From assembly GCA_020975725.1 (NCBI GenBank), contig QXJR01000009.1:62001-126000 (forward strand): a stretch of DNA of 64,000 nt, given 5' to 3'. The DNA is from Picocystis sp. L7. Taxonomy: Eukaryota > Chlorophyta > Picocystophyceae > Picocystales > Picocystaceae. The notes below the pieces were generated by a model that had not been told where the DNA came from, did no database searches, and was given only the letters and a program-made list of their open reading frames with translations. A program made the translations under genes and the position numbers. Of the stretch, positions 1-9,805 are shown one piece after another (position 1 is the first letter of the stretch; each line of letters begins with the position of its first letter).

Positions 1-144
1 TTCCACCCTCCCCGAATGGGGTTGGGTCGATGGACCTGCATGGCGTTTGGGACCCCACATGGGAGAATCTCAATCGACACATAATCGAAGGGCGGCGCAG
101 CCTCGCCGCACCTGCAACTCAAGAACAGGACGGTCCTTGGCAGG
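1..144 (+). promoter_or_regulatory. Upstream region of the first phosphate transporter
   Basis: Short non-coding leader before the first ATG. It should hold the 5' UTR and part of the promoter. No TATA box or other clear element is visible. Confidence 0.4.
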
Positions 145-2157
145 ATGAACGGACGCAAGGAAGATCGTCAGGACGAAGACGAAGAAGCGCCACCCGCCCC
201 TCCAGGTAATGCCAAGGAAGACAGCAAGACCAAGAATGATGGCCAGGAAAACACCGAAACGGGTTCACTCGATGTCGAAAGCAACGGGAAGGAACAGTCC
301 CTCTCCACGACCGGAAAGATGAAGAGCTTCATGAAGAGCTTTCGAAAGGGAGGAAAACACAACACGGAAGCCGCACCGTTCTCTTTGATCTCCACCAAAT
401 CCATCAAGAAACTATGGACGGTCAAGGTCGACCTGGAAACCGAAGATGACAAGCAGCGTATTGAAGAATGGCTCAGAGTGACAGAATACAACCCATCTCC
501 CAAGTTCCGATCCTATTTCATCGGGTTCTTCTCGTTCGGGACCATAAAATCCGACGGCCATGTGCCCACCAAAGAAGACACCCCGGCGTACAGGAGGCTG
601 TACTGGCTCTCGGGGGTGAACTGGATCAAGTGGTTCTGCATCCCGTTCCTCGTGTTGCTGCTGTGGTGTTTCCTCTTCTTCCTGGACGTGCTTTCCACCG
701 GGTTCCGCCTGGTGGCGGGACGAGCGTCGGGAGAGCTGCTGGGCAGCGATCTGAACCCCATTGGCCTGTGCGGCATTGGTATCCTGGCCACCGTTCTGGT
801 GCAGTCCAGCTCCACAAGTACCTCCATCGCCGTTGCCATGGTGGGGGCCGATGCCATCGGGGTGGACAGTGCGGTGTACATCATCATGGGGTCCAACATC
901 GGGACGAGCGTCACCAACACCATTGTGGCCGTTGGAAACATCCAGAACGACGACGATTTTCGTCGTGCCTTTCAAGGATCCACCGTGCACGACATTTTCA
1001 ACTACCTGTGCGTCATCATTTTTCTTCCTTTGCAGTGGGCCACGAAGTTCCTGACCAAGTTGACGTTTGAGATGTCTAAGGATGTCAGTGAATGCGAAGG
1101 GAGCTGCGAAGACTGGGAGGGCCCCATCAAGAAGCTGGTGGGTCCGTCCTCGGCAAAGCTGGCCTCCTGGGACAGCAGCGTGGCTCGCGCGATCTCGTTG
1201 GGCGTGTGCGACGGTCAGTGCGAGGATGACTGCACACAGGATGAACTCTCTGCAGTGAGGAGCAGGTTTGGAATCTCTAACAGTGACCTTCCTGGATGCC
1301 TCAACATGCCTCAATACTCCTTTGATGCGCAAACCTGGTACGGCTGTCCCCCTTTGGAAGGATTTGATGAGACGGTTGCCGAAAACTGGTGCAGTGCTGC
1401 TGTGAATTACACCGATTTCATCACTGCTGATGTGGACGCAAGTGCAGCACTTGGGTCCTGCAATAGCGTCACGTCTTTCCCTGTCACGGGTGCCGATGAT
1501 GTGAACTTGCCTTGTACACTGTGTCAGGACATGACGTTTGGTCTTTGCGACAAGCCAATTCTCAAAGGTGGTGCTTTCTATGATGCCGGTTTTTCGGATG
1601 AGCTGGCAGGTGGGCTTTGCCTGGCCATTAGCATTGTTGGACTCTGCTTCTGTCTATATCTCTTTGTGAAGACAATGCAATACTTGCTAAAGGGAAATGC
1701 AGCCAAATGGTTGCGATGGGCACTTAACCTCAATGGGTACGTGTGTATGGCAGTGGGCGCAGGCCTCACCGTCCTTGTGCAGTCTTCTACCATCACCACC
1801 TGTACCCTTGTACCCTTGGTTGCTGTGGGCCTGGTTTCGCTGGAACAGATGTACCCCATCAGCTTGGGTGCAAACCTGGGCACGACAGTCACGGGGATTC
1901 TTGCGGCTTCCGTGGCAAGCTCCAACCCTCAAGCCGCCCTGCAGTTGGCGCTTTGCCACCTTTTCTTCAACATCTTTGGGGCCTGCATCTGGTATCCACT
2001 TCCTATTCTCCGGTTGGTTCCTTTGCTGGCAGCCCGCAAGCTGGGTATGCTTTGCAAAGGCAGGAAATGGTTTCCATTCGTATATCTTGCAGTGTTTTTC
2101 TTCGGGCTCCCGGCCCTGGCCTGGATCATATCTGCAGCTGCAGCTGGAGAGCTTTAG
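145..2157 (+). CDS. Na+/phosphate cotransporter, SLC34/NptA type (copy 1)
   Basis: Predicted sodium-coupled inorganic phosphate importer of the plasma membrane, 670 aa. Two Na/Pi cotransporter repeats are visible, each with the family QSS signature: QSSST at residues 220-224 and QSST at 546-549. Hydrophobic segments surround both signatures. A large Cys-rich loop between the repeats (about residues 315-480) is probably extracellular and disulphide bonded, as in animal SLC34 proteins. The N-terminal 85 residues are acidic and hydrophilic, so cytoplasmic. The gene is one exon starting at the first ATG of the frame. It is a tandem paralogue of the gene at 3765-5780, with which it shares a 731-bp perfectly identical stretch (496-1226 here). 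The N-termini of the two proteins are diverged. SLC34 assignment is firm; transport mode is inferred from the family. Confidence 0.9.
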   Translation: MNGRKEDRQDEDEEAPPAPPGNAKEDSKTKNDGQENTETGSLDVESNGKEQSLSTTGKMKSFMKSFRKGGKHNTEAAPFSLISTKSIKKLWTVKVDLETEDDKQRIEEWLRVTEYNPSPKFRSYFIGFFSFGTIKSDGHVPTKEDTPAYRRLYWLSGVNWIKWFCIPFLVLLLWCFLFFLDVLSTGFRLVAGRASGELLGSDLNPIGLCGIGILATVLVQSSSTSTSIAVAMVGADAIGVDSAVYIIMGSNIGTSVTNTIVAVGNIQNDDDFRRAFQGSTVHDIFNYLCVIIFLPLQWATKFLTKLTFEMSKDVSECEGSCEDWEGPIKKLVGPSSAKLASWDSSVARAISLGVCDGQCEDDCTQDELSAVRSRFGISNSDLPGCLNMPQYSFDAQTWYGCPPLEGFDETVAENWCSAAVNYTDFITADVDASAALGSCNSVTSFPVTGADDVNLPCTLCQDMTFGLCDKPILKGGAFYDAGFSDELAGGLCLAISIVGLCFCLYLFVKTMQYLLKGNAAKWLRWALNLNGYVCMAVGAGLTVLVQSSTITTCTLVPLVAVGLVSLEQMYPISLGANLGTTVTGILAASVASSNPQAALQLALCHLFFNIFGACIWYPLPILRLVPLLAARKLGMLCKGRKWFPFVYLAVFFFGLPALAWIISAAAAGEL

Positions 2158-3764
2158 GGATTGTAGTAGATTTGGAAGTGAGTATTTGAGTGTGAAGCTG
2201 TCTCAAGAACCGCAAATCTTTCTATCCCACTCTCCAGAAGGGCAAAATCCTGTCCGTTGTTTTCTTAGCACGATCAAGTAGCTTTGCTCTTGAAAGAGAC
2301 TTCTATTATTGACTCCAAGAACTCACCGTAGCTGTGTGTGCCCTTTCATTCTACCCCGAACATCGTAGACTTGAAGAAACTGGTCCTTTATCTATACAGT
2401 AAAGGTCCAATATGTTCAATGAATAGTGCTTGAGAGTTTTGTTGGTAATGATGCGCTATGCCCCCCCTTCAAGAGCGTCGCTTCTAGAAATCCATGTTGC
2501 GAGCACGTTTGTTGTAGGCTTCAATGCACTAGAACAGCCGACGCTTTTGTAGCATTGCTTTTTCTACGGCATAAATTGTCCTTGCGAAAGTGCTTGATTT
2601 TCGGTGAACCTGCTCGAATGGAAGAACCAGTTCCCAACCCCAGTGTTTGCTCCTTTCACAATATATACACGAGAGCCACATGTTGGAAACAGGGAAGCAT
2701 CTTCCACCGGGGGTTGAATCGGTACTCAATTTCTTGGGAGATCACAACAGTTTCATCCAGTCCAAACGTACTCTGAACGCATCCTTTAGTACCGCGAATC
2801 AATAATTTCGAATTTCAAAAATTTGCATGGTTGTCTCCTTTCTGCTAGCTCATTGACCCTTTCCTAACTCAAAATCCACAGTTGATTGCTTGGGGTCTTC
2901 ATAAAGGCATTCATTGTTCTGCTCAGCTATACAACACGCTTTTTACTGGCGTCCTTATACTCGGGGAAGCCTTAGTTGGGCAAACAGGAGGGTAACCTCA
3001 GCGCAGGCATGCCCCTCACCACTTGACTCGTGCTGTCCAAATTAACATTCGGTGACCCGCGGTTTCTCCTCGGGCAAAATGTTCTCGACCTGCTGACAGC
3101 AGTGCCTTGCTCGTACCCGATGTGCGTCTGACCCCATCCAGTCCCCGTGCTGCTTTCCCCCGCTTATCGTCCTTTGGAAATTTCTAGCCTCGAGAGCGAG
3201 CGTGTTTGGTTGCCTGAAACCGTAGGATCCATACCTTGCTTGGTTCTGCTTTTAGTCGAAGCCACACCCAGGGCAATGCAGATTCGATGCTGGATGCATC
3301 GTGGTTTTCATATGGGAAGGATCGAACGATCGCAGTGGGCATTCTTCTCGTGTCTGCAAGAAGGTGTGGACCGACCCTCGTCCGACGGTTGTTCCTTCCC
3401 CTGGCCGAGGTCCACGTGGAGGATCGGGTCGATTTATGGAAAGGAATATTCCATACGGTTCGTTCCGACCCTGACCCCCTGTGGTTGGGGAGGCCACCCG
3501 ACGACCCTGAACGGGACGACCCCAACTGGACGTCCGGGGCATCCATTCGTCCGCCCCGTTCGCCCTAGATTCCCTCCGTATCACAGCGGCAACCACACCC
3601 ACGATGAGGAACACATTGGTCACAAACTACCAGCAGAGTCGCCACAACCGAAGGCGGCGCAAGGCCACGAGTGAACGGCCGAGCTGCCAGAACAAGGCTG
3701 CAAAGAACCAGGCAGTCATCGAACCGGAACCTTGCCATAAAGCTCCCATCCTCATCACAAAGCG
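2158..3764. other. Intergenic region between the two phosphate transporters
   Basis: Holds the 3' end of copy 1 (AT-rich to about 3.1 kb) and the GC-rich promoter of copy 2 (about 3.3-3.7 kb). Open frames here are short and lack family features. It shows no similarity to the leader of copy 1 that I can see. No RNA gene recognised. Confidence 0.5.
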
Positions 3765-5780
3765 ATGGGAAAAATGCGAAAGTCGAATTCAGACATTCCA
3801 GAGGAGGAAACAGAGACAGCACCACGAGGACGTGAGGTCGAAGCCTCTGAGACGAACAATGGCATCGGTGATGTTGAAGCACCAAGACAAGACAACACCG
3901 AGAACGCCCAGCAAATTGTGGATGACAATGTGAAGGAGGATGGCTTTGACGACGTACCAATCACCACTAAAGATGGAGCCCACAACATGGACGCAGGGCC
4001 ATTTTCCTTGTTTTCAGCGAAATCCTTTAAAAGAGTCTTTACAGCAAAAATCGATTTGGACACCGAGGCTGACAAAGAGAAGCTTGACGAGTGGATGAAA
4101 GCAAGGGAGTATAACCCCTCTCCCAAGTTCCGATCCTATTTCATCGGGTTCTTCTCGTTCGGGACCATAAAATCCGACGGCCATGTGCCCACCAAAGAAG
4201 ACACCCCGGCGTACAGGAGGCTGTACTGGCTCTCGGGGGTGAACTGGATCAAGTGGTTCTGCATCCCGTTCCTCGTGTTGCTGCTGTGGTGTTTCCTCTT
4301 CTTCCTGGACGTGCTTTCCACCGGGTTCCGCCTGGTGGCGGGACGAGCGTCGGGAGAGCTGCTGGGCAGCGATCTGAACCCCATTGGCCTGTGCGGCATT
4401 GGTATCCTGGCCACCGTTCTGGTGCAGTCCAGCTCCACAAGTACCTCCATCGCCGTTGCCATGGTGGGGGCCGATGCCATCGGGGTGGACAGTGCGGTGT
4501 ACATCATCATGGGGTCCAACATCGGGACGAGCGTCACCAACACCATTGTGGCCGTTGGAAACATCCAGAACGACGACGATTTTCGTCGTGCCTTTCAAGG
4601 ATCCACCGTGCACGACATTTTCAACTACCTGTGCGTCATCATTTTTCTTCCTTTGCAGTGGGCCACGAAGTTCCTGACCAAGTTGACGTTTGAGATGTCT
4701 AAGGATGTCAGTGAATGCGAAGGGAGCTGCGAAGACTGGGAGGGCCCCATCAAGAAGCTGGTGGGTCCGTCCTCGGCAAAGCTGGCCTCCTGGGACAGCA
4801 GCGTGGCTCGCGCGATCTCGTTGGGCGTGTGCGACGGTCAGTGCGAGGACCGTTGCACACAGGATGAACTCTCTGCAGTGAGGAGCAGGTTTGGAATCTC
4901 CAACAATGACCTTCCTGGATGCTTCAACATGCCTCAATACTCCTTTGATGCGCAAACCTGGTACGGCTGTCCCCCTTTGGAAGGATTTGATGAGACGGTT
5001 GCCGAAAACTGGTGCAGTGCTGCTGTGAATTACACTGATTTCATCACTGCTGATGTGGACGCAAGTGCAGCACTTGGGTCCTGCAACAGCGTCACGTCTT
5101 TCCCTGTCACGGGTGCCGATGATGTGAACTTGCCATGTACACTGTGTCAGGACATGACGTTTGGTCTTTGCGACAATCCAGTTCTCAATGGTGGTGCTTT
5201 CTATGACGCGGGTTTCTCTGACGAGCTGGCAGGTGGGCTCTGCCTGGCCATCAGCCTGATCGGACTCTGCTTCTGTCTATATCTCTTTGTGAAGACGATG
5301 CAGTACTTGCTGAGAGGACAAGCAGCCAAATGGTTGCGATGGGCACTCGAATTGAACGGCTACGTGTGTATGGCAGTGGGCGCAGGCCTCACGGTCCTTG
5401 TGCAGTCTTCTACCATCACCACCTGTACCCTTGTACCCTTGGTTGCTGTGGGCCTGATTTCGCTGGAACAGATGTACCCCATCAGTGTGGGAGCAAATAT
5501 GGGCACGGTAGTCACGAGTATTCTTGCGGCTTCGGTGGCAAGCTCCAACCCTCAAGCCGCCCTGCAGTTGGCGCTTTGCCACCTTTTCTTCAACATCTTT
5601 GGGGCCGTCATCTGGTATCCGTTGCCGATTCTCCGGTTGGTACCTCTGCTTGCAGCCCGCAAGCTGGGTATGCTTTGCAAAGGCAGGAAATGGTTTCCAT
5701 TCGTATATCTTGCAGTGTTTTTCTTTTTGCTTCCGGGCCTGGCCTGGATCATATCTGCAGCTGCAGCCGGCGAGTTGTGA
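3765..5780 (+). CDS. Na+/phosphate cotransporter, SLC34/NptA type (copy 2)
   Basis: Second tandem copy, 671 aa, same architecture as copy 1: two Na/Pi repeats with QSSST near residue 221 and QSST near 547, a Cys-rich loop between them, and an acidic cytoplasmic N-terminus that is only weakly similar to copy 1. The region 4119-4849 is base-for-base identical to 496-1226. The remainder of the coding sequence is a patchwork of identical blocks and diverged ones, mostly synonymous changes. That pattern suggests recurrent gene conversion between an old pair, not a recent duplication. The different N-terminal tails may give the two transporters different trafficking or regulation (inference). The ATG follows an upstream frame without support. 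Confidence 0.9.
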   Translation: MGKMRKSNSDIPEEETETAPRGREVEASETNNGIGDVEAPRQDNTENAQQIVDDNVKEDGFDDVPITTKDGAHNMDAGPFSLFSAKSFKRVFTAKIDLDTEADKEKLDEWMKAREYNPSPKFRSYFIGFFSFGTIKSDGHVPTKEDTPAYRRLYWLSGVNWIKWFCIPFLVLLLWCFLFFLDVLSTGFRLVAGRASGELLGSDLNPIGLCGIGILATVLVQSSSTSTSIAVAMVGADAIGVDSAVYIIMGSNIGTSVTNTIVAVGNIQNDDDFRRAFQGSTVHDIFNYLCVIIFLPLQWATKFLTKLTFEMSKDVSECEGSCEDWEGPIKKLVGPSSAKLASWDSSVARAISLGVCDGQCEDRCTQDELSAVRSRFGISNNDLPGCFNMPQYSFDAQTWYGCPPLEGFDETVAENWCSAAVNYTDFITADVDASAALGSCNSVTSFPVTGADDVNLPCTLCQDMTFGLCDNPVLNGGAFYDAGFSDELAGGLCLAISLIGLCFCLYLFVKTMQYLLRGQAAKWLRWALELNGYVCMAVGAGLTVLVQSSTITTCTLVPLVAVGLISLEQMYPISVGANMGTVVTSILAASVASSNPQAALQLALCHLFFNIFGAVIWYPLPILRLVPLLAARKLGMLCKGRKWFPFVYLAVFFFLLPGLAWIISAAAAGEL

Positions 5781-6264
5781 GAATATTCGACGACGACCAT
5801 CTCGACAGAGCGCAAGCACCTCGTGGACTGGATTGCCCGAGAGAGCAACGTAAAATTTGCCGGTTTAGTCTGCACAGGCATGTGTCCTTGATATCCACTT
5901 GTAATGAACATGATTGTCCAAGCTACAGTCGCTCCATCCCTTCAGCACGGCAGCATTTGATCATGTGCACCAACTGCTTCCACAAGTTACCACCGCAGGG
6001 TGTCTCTTGCAGCACAACGGCAAAGAGGCAATACCACTCCTGCGGTCACGTGTCTTCCTCTTCCGGGAAGGGGGGCGGTTCCACGCAGAGTCGGAGCGCG
6101 AGCTGGACATGCCTGGACGTGGACGGGACATTGCTCTTCGGATGAGACCATGGTGACTGGAGAAATGCAAAGAAAACGGAGAAACGCAAACGGGAGCACA
6201 ATTGAATCAATGTGGACCTGCCTAATGTGTGACCTCTGGTACGAGGGGCGACGAAGGAGGCTTC
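5781..6264. other. Convergent 3' intergenic region
   Basis: Separates the 3' ends of the second phosphate transporter (+) and the YHS-domain gene (-). No coding or RNA feature is visible. Confidence 0.5.
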
Positions 6265-6908
6265 TCAGGAGTGCCCCATTTTCGGTCCGGCGGGCCCGTG
6301 GAACCCGTGCCTGCGCGTGTCGAATTGTTGGGCGAGCGGCTTGAAATTCTCCTCGGCCGCCGCCGCAAACTTGTCGGGGCTTTCCATGAACCTCTGCACG
6401 TCCTCCTGGGTGGAGAAGAAGTACAGCTTTTTCTCGTGTATGCACCAGTGTTCCGGGTTTCCCGGCACGAGCTCCTTTTTCTCCGCGCACGTCATGGTGC
6501 AGAACCCTCCGCACTGCGTTTCGTTCGAAGGTCGGTGTTTTCGGGTCAGCCTTGCCGAATTCCGTCTCTCCGTTCCCCTCCTGCTTCGCCTGTTTTTTCC
6601 GTGGAAGGGTGCACGGTTCGTTGCGTATGGCAAAAGGGGGGAGGGGTTCGTACCATGGGGGCGTAGAGTCCGGGCGAGGCGGTGAATTTGATGGCGTTTC
6701 CTCCGTTTTTGAACCAGTAGAGTGCGTAGTTGAACTCCGCGGTGTCGGATTCTCTTCCTTGAAAGGCCGCGTGTTCGTCGTAGTAGGCGACCACGTCGTA
6801 TCCTTTGGCGGCCACCCCTTGTTCGTCCACGCAGGTGGCGTGGGGTCGCAGGGTGTAGCCCAATGCGTTGACGGTGGTTTCCGCCACCTTCTTGAACATG
6901 TCCGTCAT
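6265..6908 (-). CDS. YHS-domain protein, two exons: join of 6654-6908 and 6513-6265 on the minus strand
   Basis: 167 aa once an intron (6514-6653, 140 bp, GTACGA...CGCAG, CTGAC 31 nt before exon 2) is removed. Both exons lie in separate open frames, and the join restores the YHS core: a GYDVVAYY block, a WF..N block, then YAPM joined to CGGFC, the usual site of the YxPxxGGFC motif. YHS domains are small folds linked to metal binding and are found in bacterial and algal proteins. The cellular role of this one is unknown. The start is the ATG giving MTDMFKK. The C-terminal 60 residues hold a WC pair and a basic tail. It shares an 809-bp divergent promoter with the gene at 7718. Domain call is firm; function is not. 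Confidence 0.8.
6514..6653 (-). other. Intron of the YHS-domain gene
   Basis: 140 bp, phase 0, GT-AG, GCTGAC branch-like motif 31 nt before the 3' exon. Removing it restores the conserved YAP..GGFC motif of the domain. Confidence 0.8.
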
Positions 6909-7717
6909 GTCGTTCCTGTCCGTTCGTGTTCCCTTTCTGTTCCGTTGACGAGGACGGATGGGAGCTCGTGGGATGTGGTGCGTCCTTCTTGCCGTTCCGA
7001 CACTGTGGGAAAGGGATGGAATCGGAACCGGTTCAGGGGATGGTCTCGGTTCGATTCCCTCCCCCTTTGAGGTTGGGTTCGGACGGTGGTTGAACCCGTG
7101 GGTTGGAAAAGGGGTACGTTCTCCGACCAACCAGGGAAGGTATGGGGGGAGGGGATGCCTTCTCCATCGTAGGAACGGCATCTCGTGTTCGTCCCCCCCT
7201 CCCCCTCCTGCCCATCCGATCCGAACCGAAAAGGTATATTCCTTCGAACGATGCCCCGGGCGCATCCCCCTTCCCATCCCGTGTGGCAAGGTCGCACCTC
7301 CCCCCCCACACACGTCCACCTGGCGGTTCGATCGTCCGTACGACCGAAACGCCGTCCCGTCCCCCCACCGTCTCCCTCGGTCCCTCCCGTGCACCCGCCC
7401 CCACCCTCCGATCCGGATCGGACGGTCGTGGTGGAGGAGACGCATCGAACGGTCCACGTGGATGTCCCGCGGATCCCGTCCGTCCCACCCCGACCCTCCG
7501 AGACAGAGGGAAGAGAGAGGAAGGGTGGGGGGGGGGGGAGAGGGGTCCGACGATCGGGTTCCACGCCTGGGTCGAACCCGTCGATCCACGGGTTCGAAAC
7601 GGAAACCAGTCGGTGGACGTGGGATCGAGAAAGGGACGTACACCTCCTTTCCCCCCCCCTCCATCTCAAAGGGGAGGAGAGGGGGAGGCGTAGGGATCGT
7701 GTCGACAAGACGATGCG
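6909..7717. promoter_or_regulatory. Divergent promoter region (YHS gene / unknown gene)
   Basis: Strongly GC-rich and skewed (C-runs and G-runs), with no credible coding frame. It contains the TTCGAACCC-type element: GTCGAACCCG at 7571 and CGGGTTCGAAAC at 7589, in opposite orientations 18 bp apart. A further GGTTCGG occurs near 7075. Probably drives both genes. Confidence 0.5.
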
Positions 7718-9088
7718 ATGGACGGAATCCTCCCTTCGAGCAGGACCGTGCGTGGATCCAGGTGGAGAACAACACGTGGATGCAGATCCATCCCACAGGT
7801 CCGTGTGCGATCGCATCCGAAAGAGAAAGGGAAAAACAAGGAGGGACAGGATGCGAACGTGGAAGAAGTGGTCCGACGCACGCGAGATTGGATGGAACAA
7901 ACACGTCGATTGAAAGCGTTGTACCAAGAGAATCCACAAGCCTGGGAAGCACTGGAAGAAGGAGAGAAACAAGCCGTGCGAGATATGATACGAACGAAAG
8001 ACGAAGACGAGACGGATGCGTCGCAAAAGACCGCCCCGAGCGCCGCCTCCGAAAGGATGAAACGCGAAGAAACGCAAGTCCTCTTCCCCGTCGCCTTCGC
8101 CGATTTTCCGGAATTCGAACGTCCACCCGCCTTTCGACGCAAAAACAACAGCTGGGAAGCCTTCCGAGAAGAAAGCCCATGGGTGGCCAGAGCAATGGAA
8201 GATTTACGAGAGAAAGAAGAGGCTGGAGAATTGGAACCTGGAGAAGGATTCGGAGACGGAGATTGGAAAGAAAACGTGCTGGAAGATCTGCTGGATCCGT
8301 ACAGCGACATGCCCGTCGAAGAACAGACCGCCAAGCAAAAAGAATGGGTGCAGAACCAAGCCAAAGGGGTGGAGGAAGAAATGGAAAGGTGGATCGCTGG
8401 AGACAACATGGACGCAGAAACGCTGCGTAAAGATGCCGAGACCATCAATGCGGACCTTCTGAGGGCCTACAACAAATCCAAACAACTGCATGGCACGAAC
8501 TACGCACCTCTGGGCGTGATAGATGCTAGCTTCTGGGACAAAAAAGTGATTCAAATCAGGGAGGAAGAGGGCCAGGAAGACTGGGAACGGTGGTCAAGCG
8601 GACCTGCCCTTGATCCCGTGCAAGTTTTCGAAATCAAGAGTCTGCATCGCATGATGTACCTGCTACGCAAAGCCTTTTCCAGCAAGGACCCCGCCGCTGC
8701 GATGGAACTCCTTCGAAAGTATGCACTGTACGAGGAAAATGTGAAGTACAGCGATGAAGTGGCTACATTGGAGGGGTTTGCAGAGATTTTGGGCTTCTAT
8801 GCCTTGCAGAAAAGAAAAGGGATTACGTACGATCTGCAGCAGATCTGGTGTGTGGGTCCCTTTTTCTTCAGTGGGGAATCCGGCGACGAAATTTTGTTGG
8901 ATTATTCAAGGGTGGTGGTAATGTACTACATGCTCTTGCCAGGCAGCACGCCAGTCACCAATGACAAAGAGGAGAAGATTTCTATGAAAAGTACGTTCAT
9001 CATGAACCCAAGAGGAAAGATATTCAGGGTGGTCGTGGAGTCTGATGTGATGATTCATGAGGGCTTTACCTTGCAAGGACCCAAATGA
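7718..9088 (+). CDS. Unrecognised acidic protein
   Basis: 456 aa from the first ATG; the first 58 residues look like translated leader, so MEQTRRLK at 7892 or an unseen 5' exon (acceptor-like GGACAG at 7845-7850) may be the true start. The body is rich in Glu, Asp, Lys and Trp up to about residue 300, then has a more globular C-terminal 150 residues with alternating hydrophobic strands (around residues 390-450) that could form a small alpha+beta fold. No signal peptide, membrane segment or known motif. Codon use and frame length make it a real gene. I do not recognise the family. Confidence 0.75.
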   Translation: MDGILPSSRTVRGSRWRTTRGCRSIPQVRVRSHPKEKGKNKEGQDANVEEVVRRTRDWMEQTRRLKALYQENPQAWEALEEGEKQAVRDMIRTKDEDETDASQKTAPSAASERMKREETQVLFPVAFADFPEFERPPAFRRKNNSWEAFREESPWVARAMEDLREKEEAGELEPGEGFGDGDWKENVLEDLLDPYSDMPVEEQTAKQKEWVQNQAKGVEEEMERWIAGDNMDAETLRKDAETINADLLRAYNKSKQLHGTNYAPLGVIDASFWDKKVIQIREEEGQEDWERWSSGPALDPVQVFEIKSLHRMMYLLRKAFSSKDPAAAMELLRKYALYEENVKYSDEVATLEGFAEILGFYALQKRKGITYDLQQIWCVGPFFFSGESGDEILLDYSRVVVMYYMLLPGSTPVTNDKEEKISMKSTFIMNPRGKIFRVVVESDVMIHEGFTLQGPK

Positions 9089-9805
9089 GTACCTGCACGA
9101 CGCAAAGACCTGGGATGAAACATCCAGAAGGAGCACATCAATACGGGGCACACACTTGTTACTCTTGGCTTCTGCTTTGGCTTTGTAAGGACCCTTGGTT
9201 GCATGGCAGTGCAGCTGACGGATTCTAGAAATATGGGGCCAACTCTTGGTGTCCATTCGAATCGAGCATCAACCATGGAGAACGGGCCCTATCCCACTAG
9301 AAGACTCTGCTGGTACCCACGTGTCAGTTGGTCAACAAAAACGTGGCCACAGTTCACTGATGGGTAGACGTAGATGTTGGTTTCGAGCTGACAGGTTGTG
9401 AGAAGGTTTGGAGCAGCAGCGGTGGAAAATGAAGTACGGCGTCGATGGCAGCGTCCTCGTGGCAAATTAGAAAGGTCAAACGATGTTCATGGGGTGCTTC
9501 GCCCGATGCTGCACAGCGCTTTTTTTATCAAGGCTAGCTATGCCCGAAGAACCGGTGCAAAGAGGCAGATCCTGCGAGTGTGACCATTGGCCGTGCCACT
9601 TCTGTACGATTTTTCACGGAGGAGAGCTTGTTTGTTTTGCAAGGGGCCAGATGAAGAGTCACAGTTCTCTGCAGTCTTCTTGGTCGTACTGCTGTGGGGT
9701 GCCAAAGCAAAAAGTATCCCTCTTCGCAGCAGCCGATCCTTGTGGGCTTCGGATGATTGATCACACCTTCGATTCTGGCTGGATATCTTTCGTTGGGAGG
9801 GAAAC
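9089..9805. other. Convergent 3' intergenic region
   Basis: Lies between the 3' ends of the unknown gene (+) and the helicase gene (-). AT-richer than the genes. Only short unsupported frames; no RNA gene recognised. Confidence 0.5.

Noticed and set aside
7003-7913. Long frames on both strands between the YHS gene and 7718
   Set aside because: Arg/Pro/Gly-rich translations overlap in several frames, as GC-skewed promoter DNA gives; no family signal and no consistent start.
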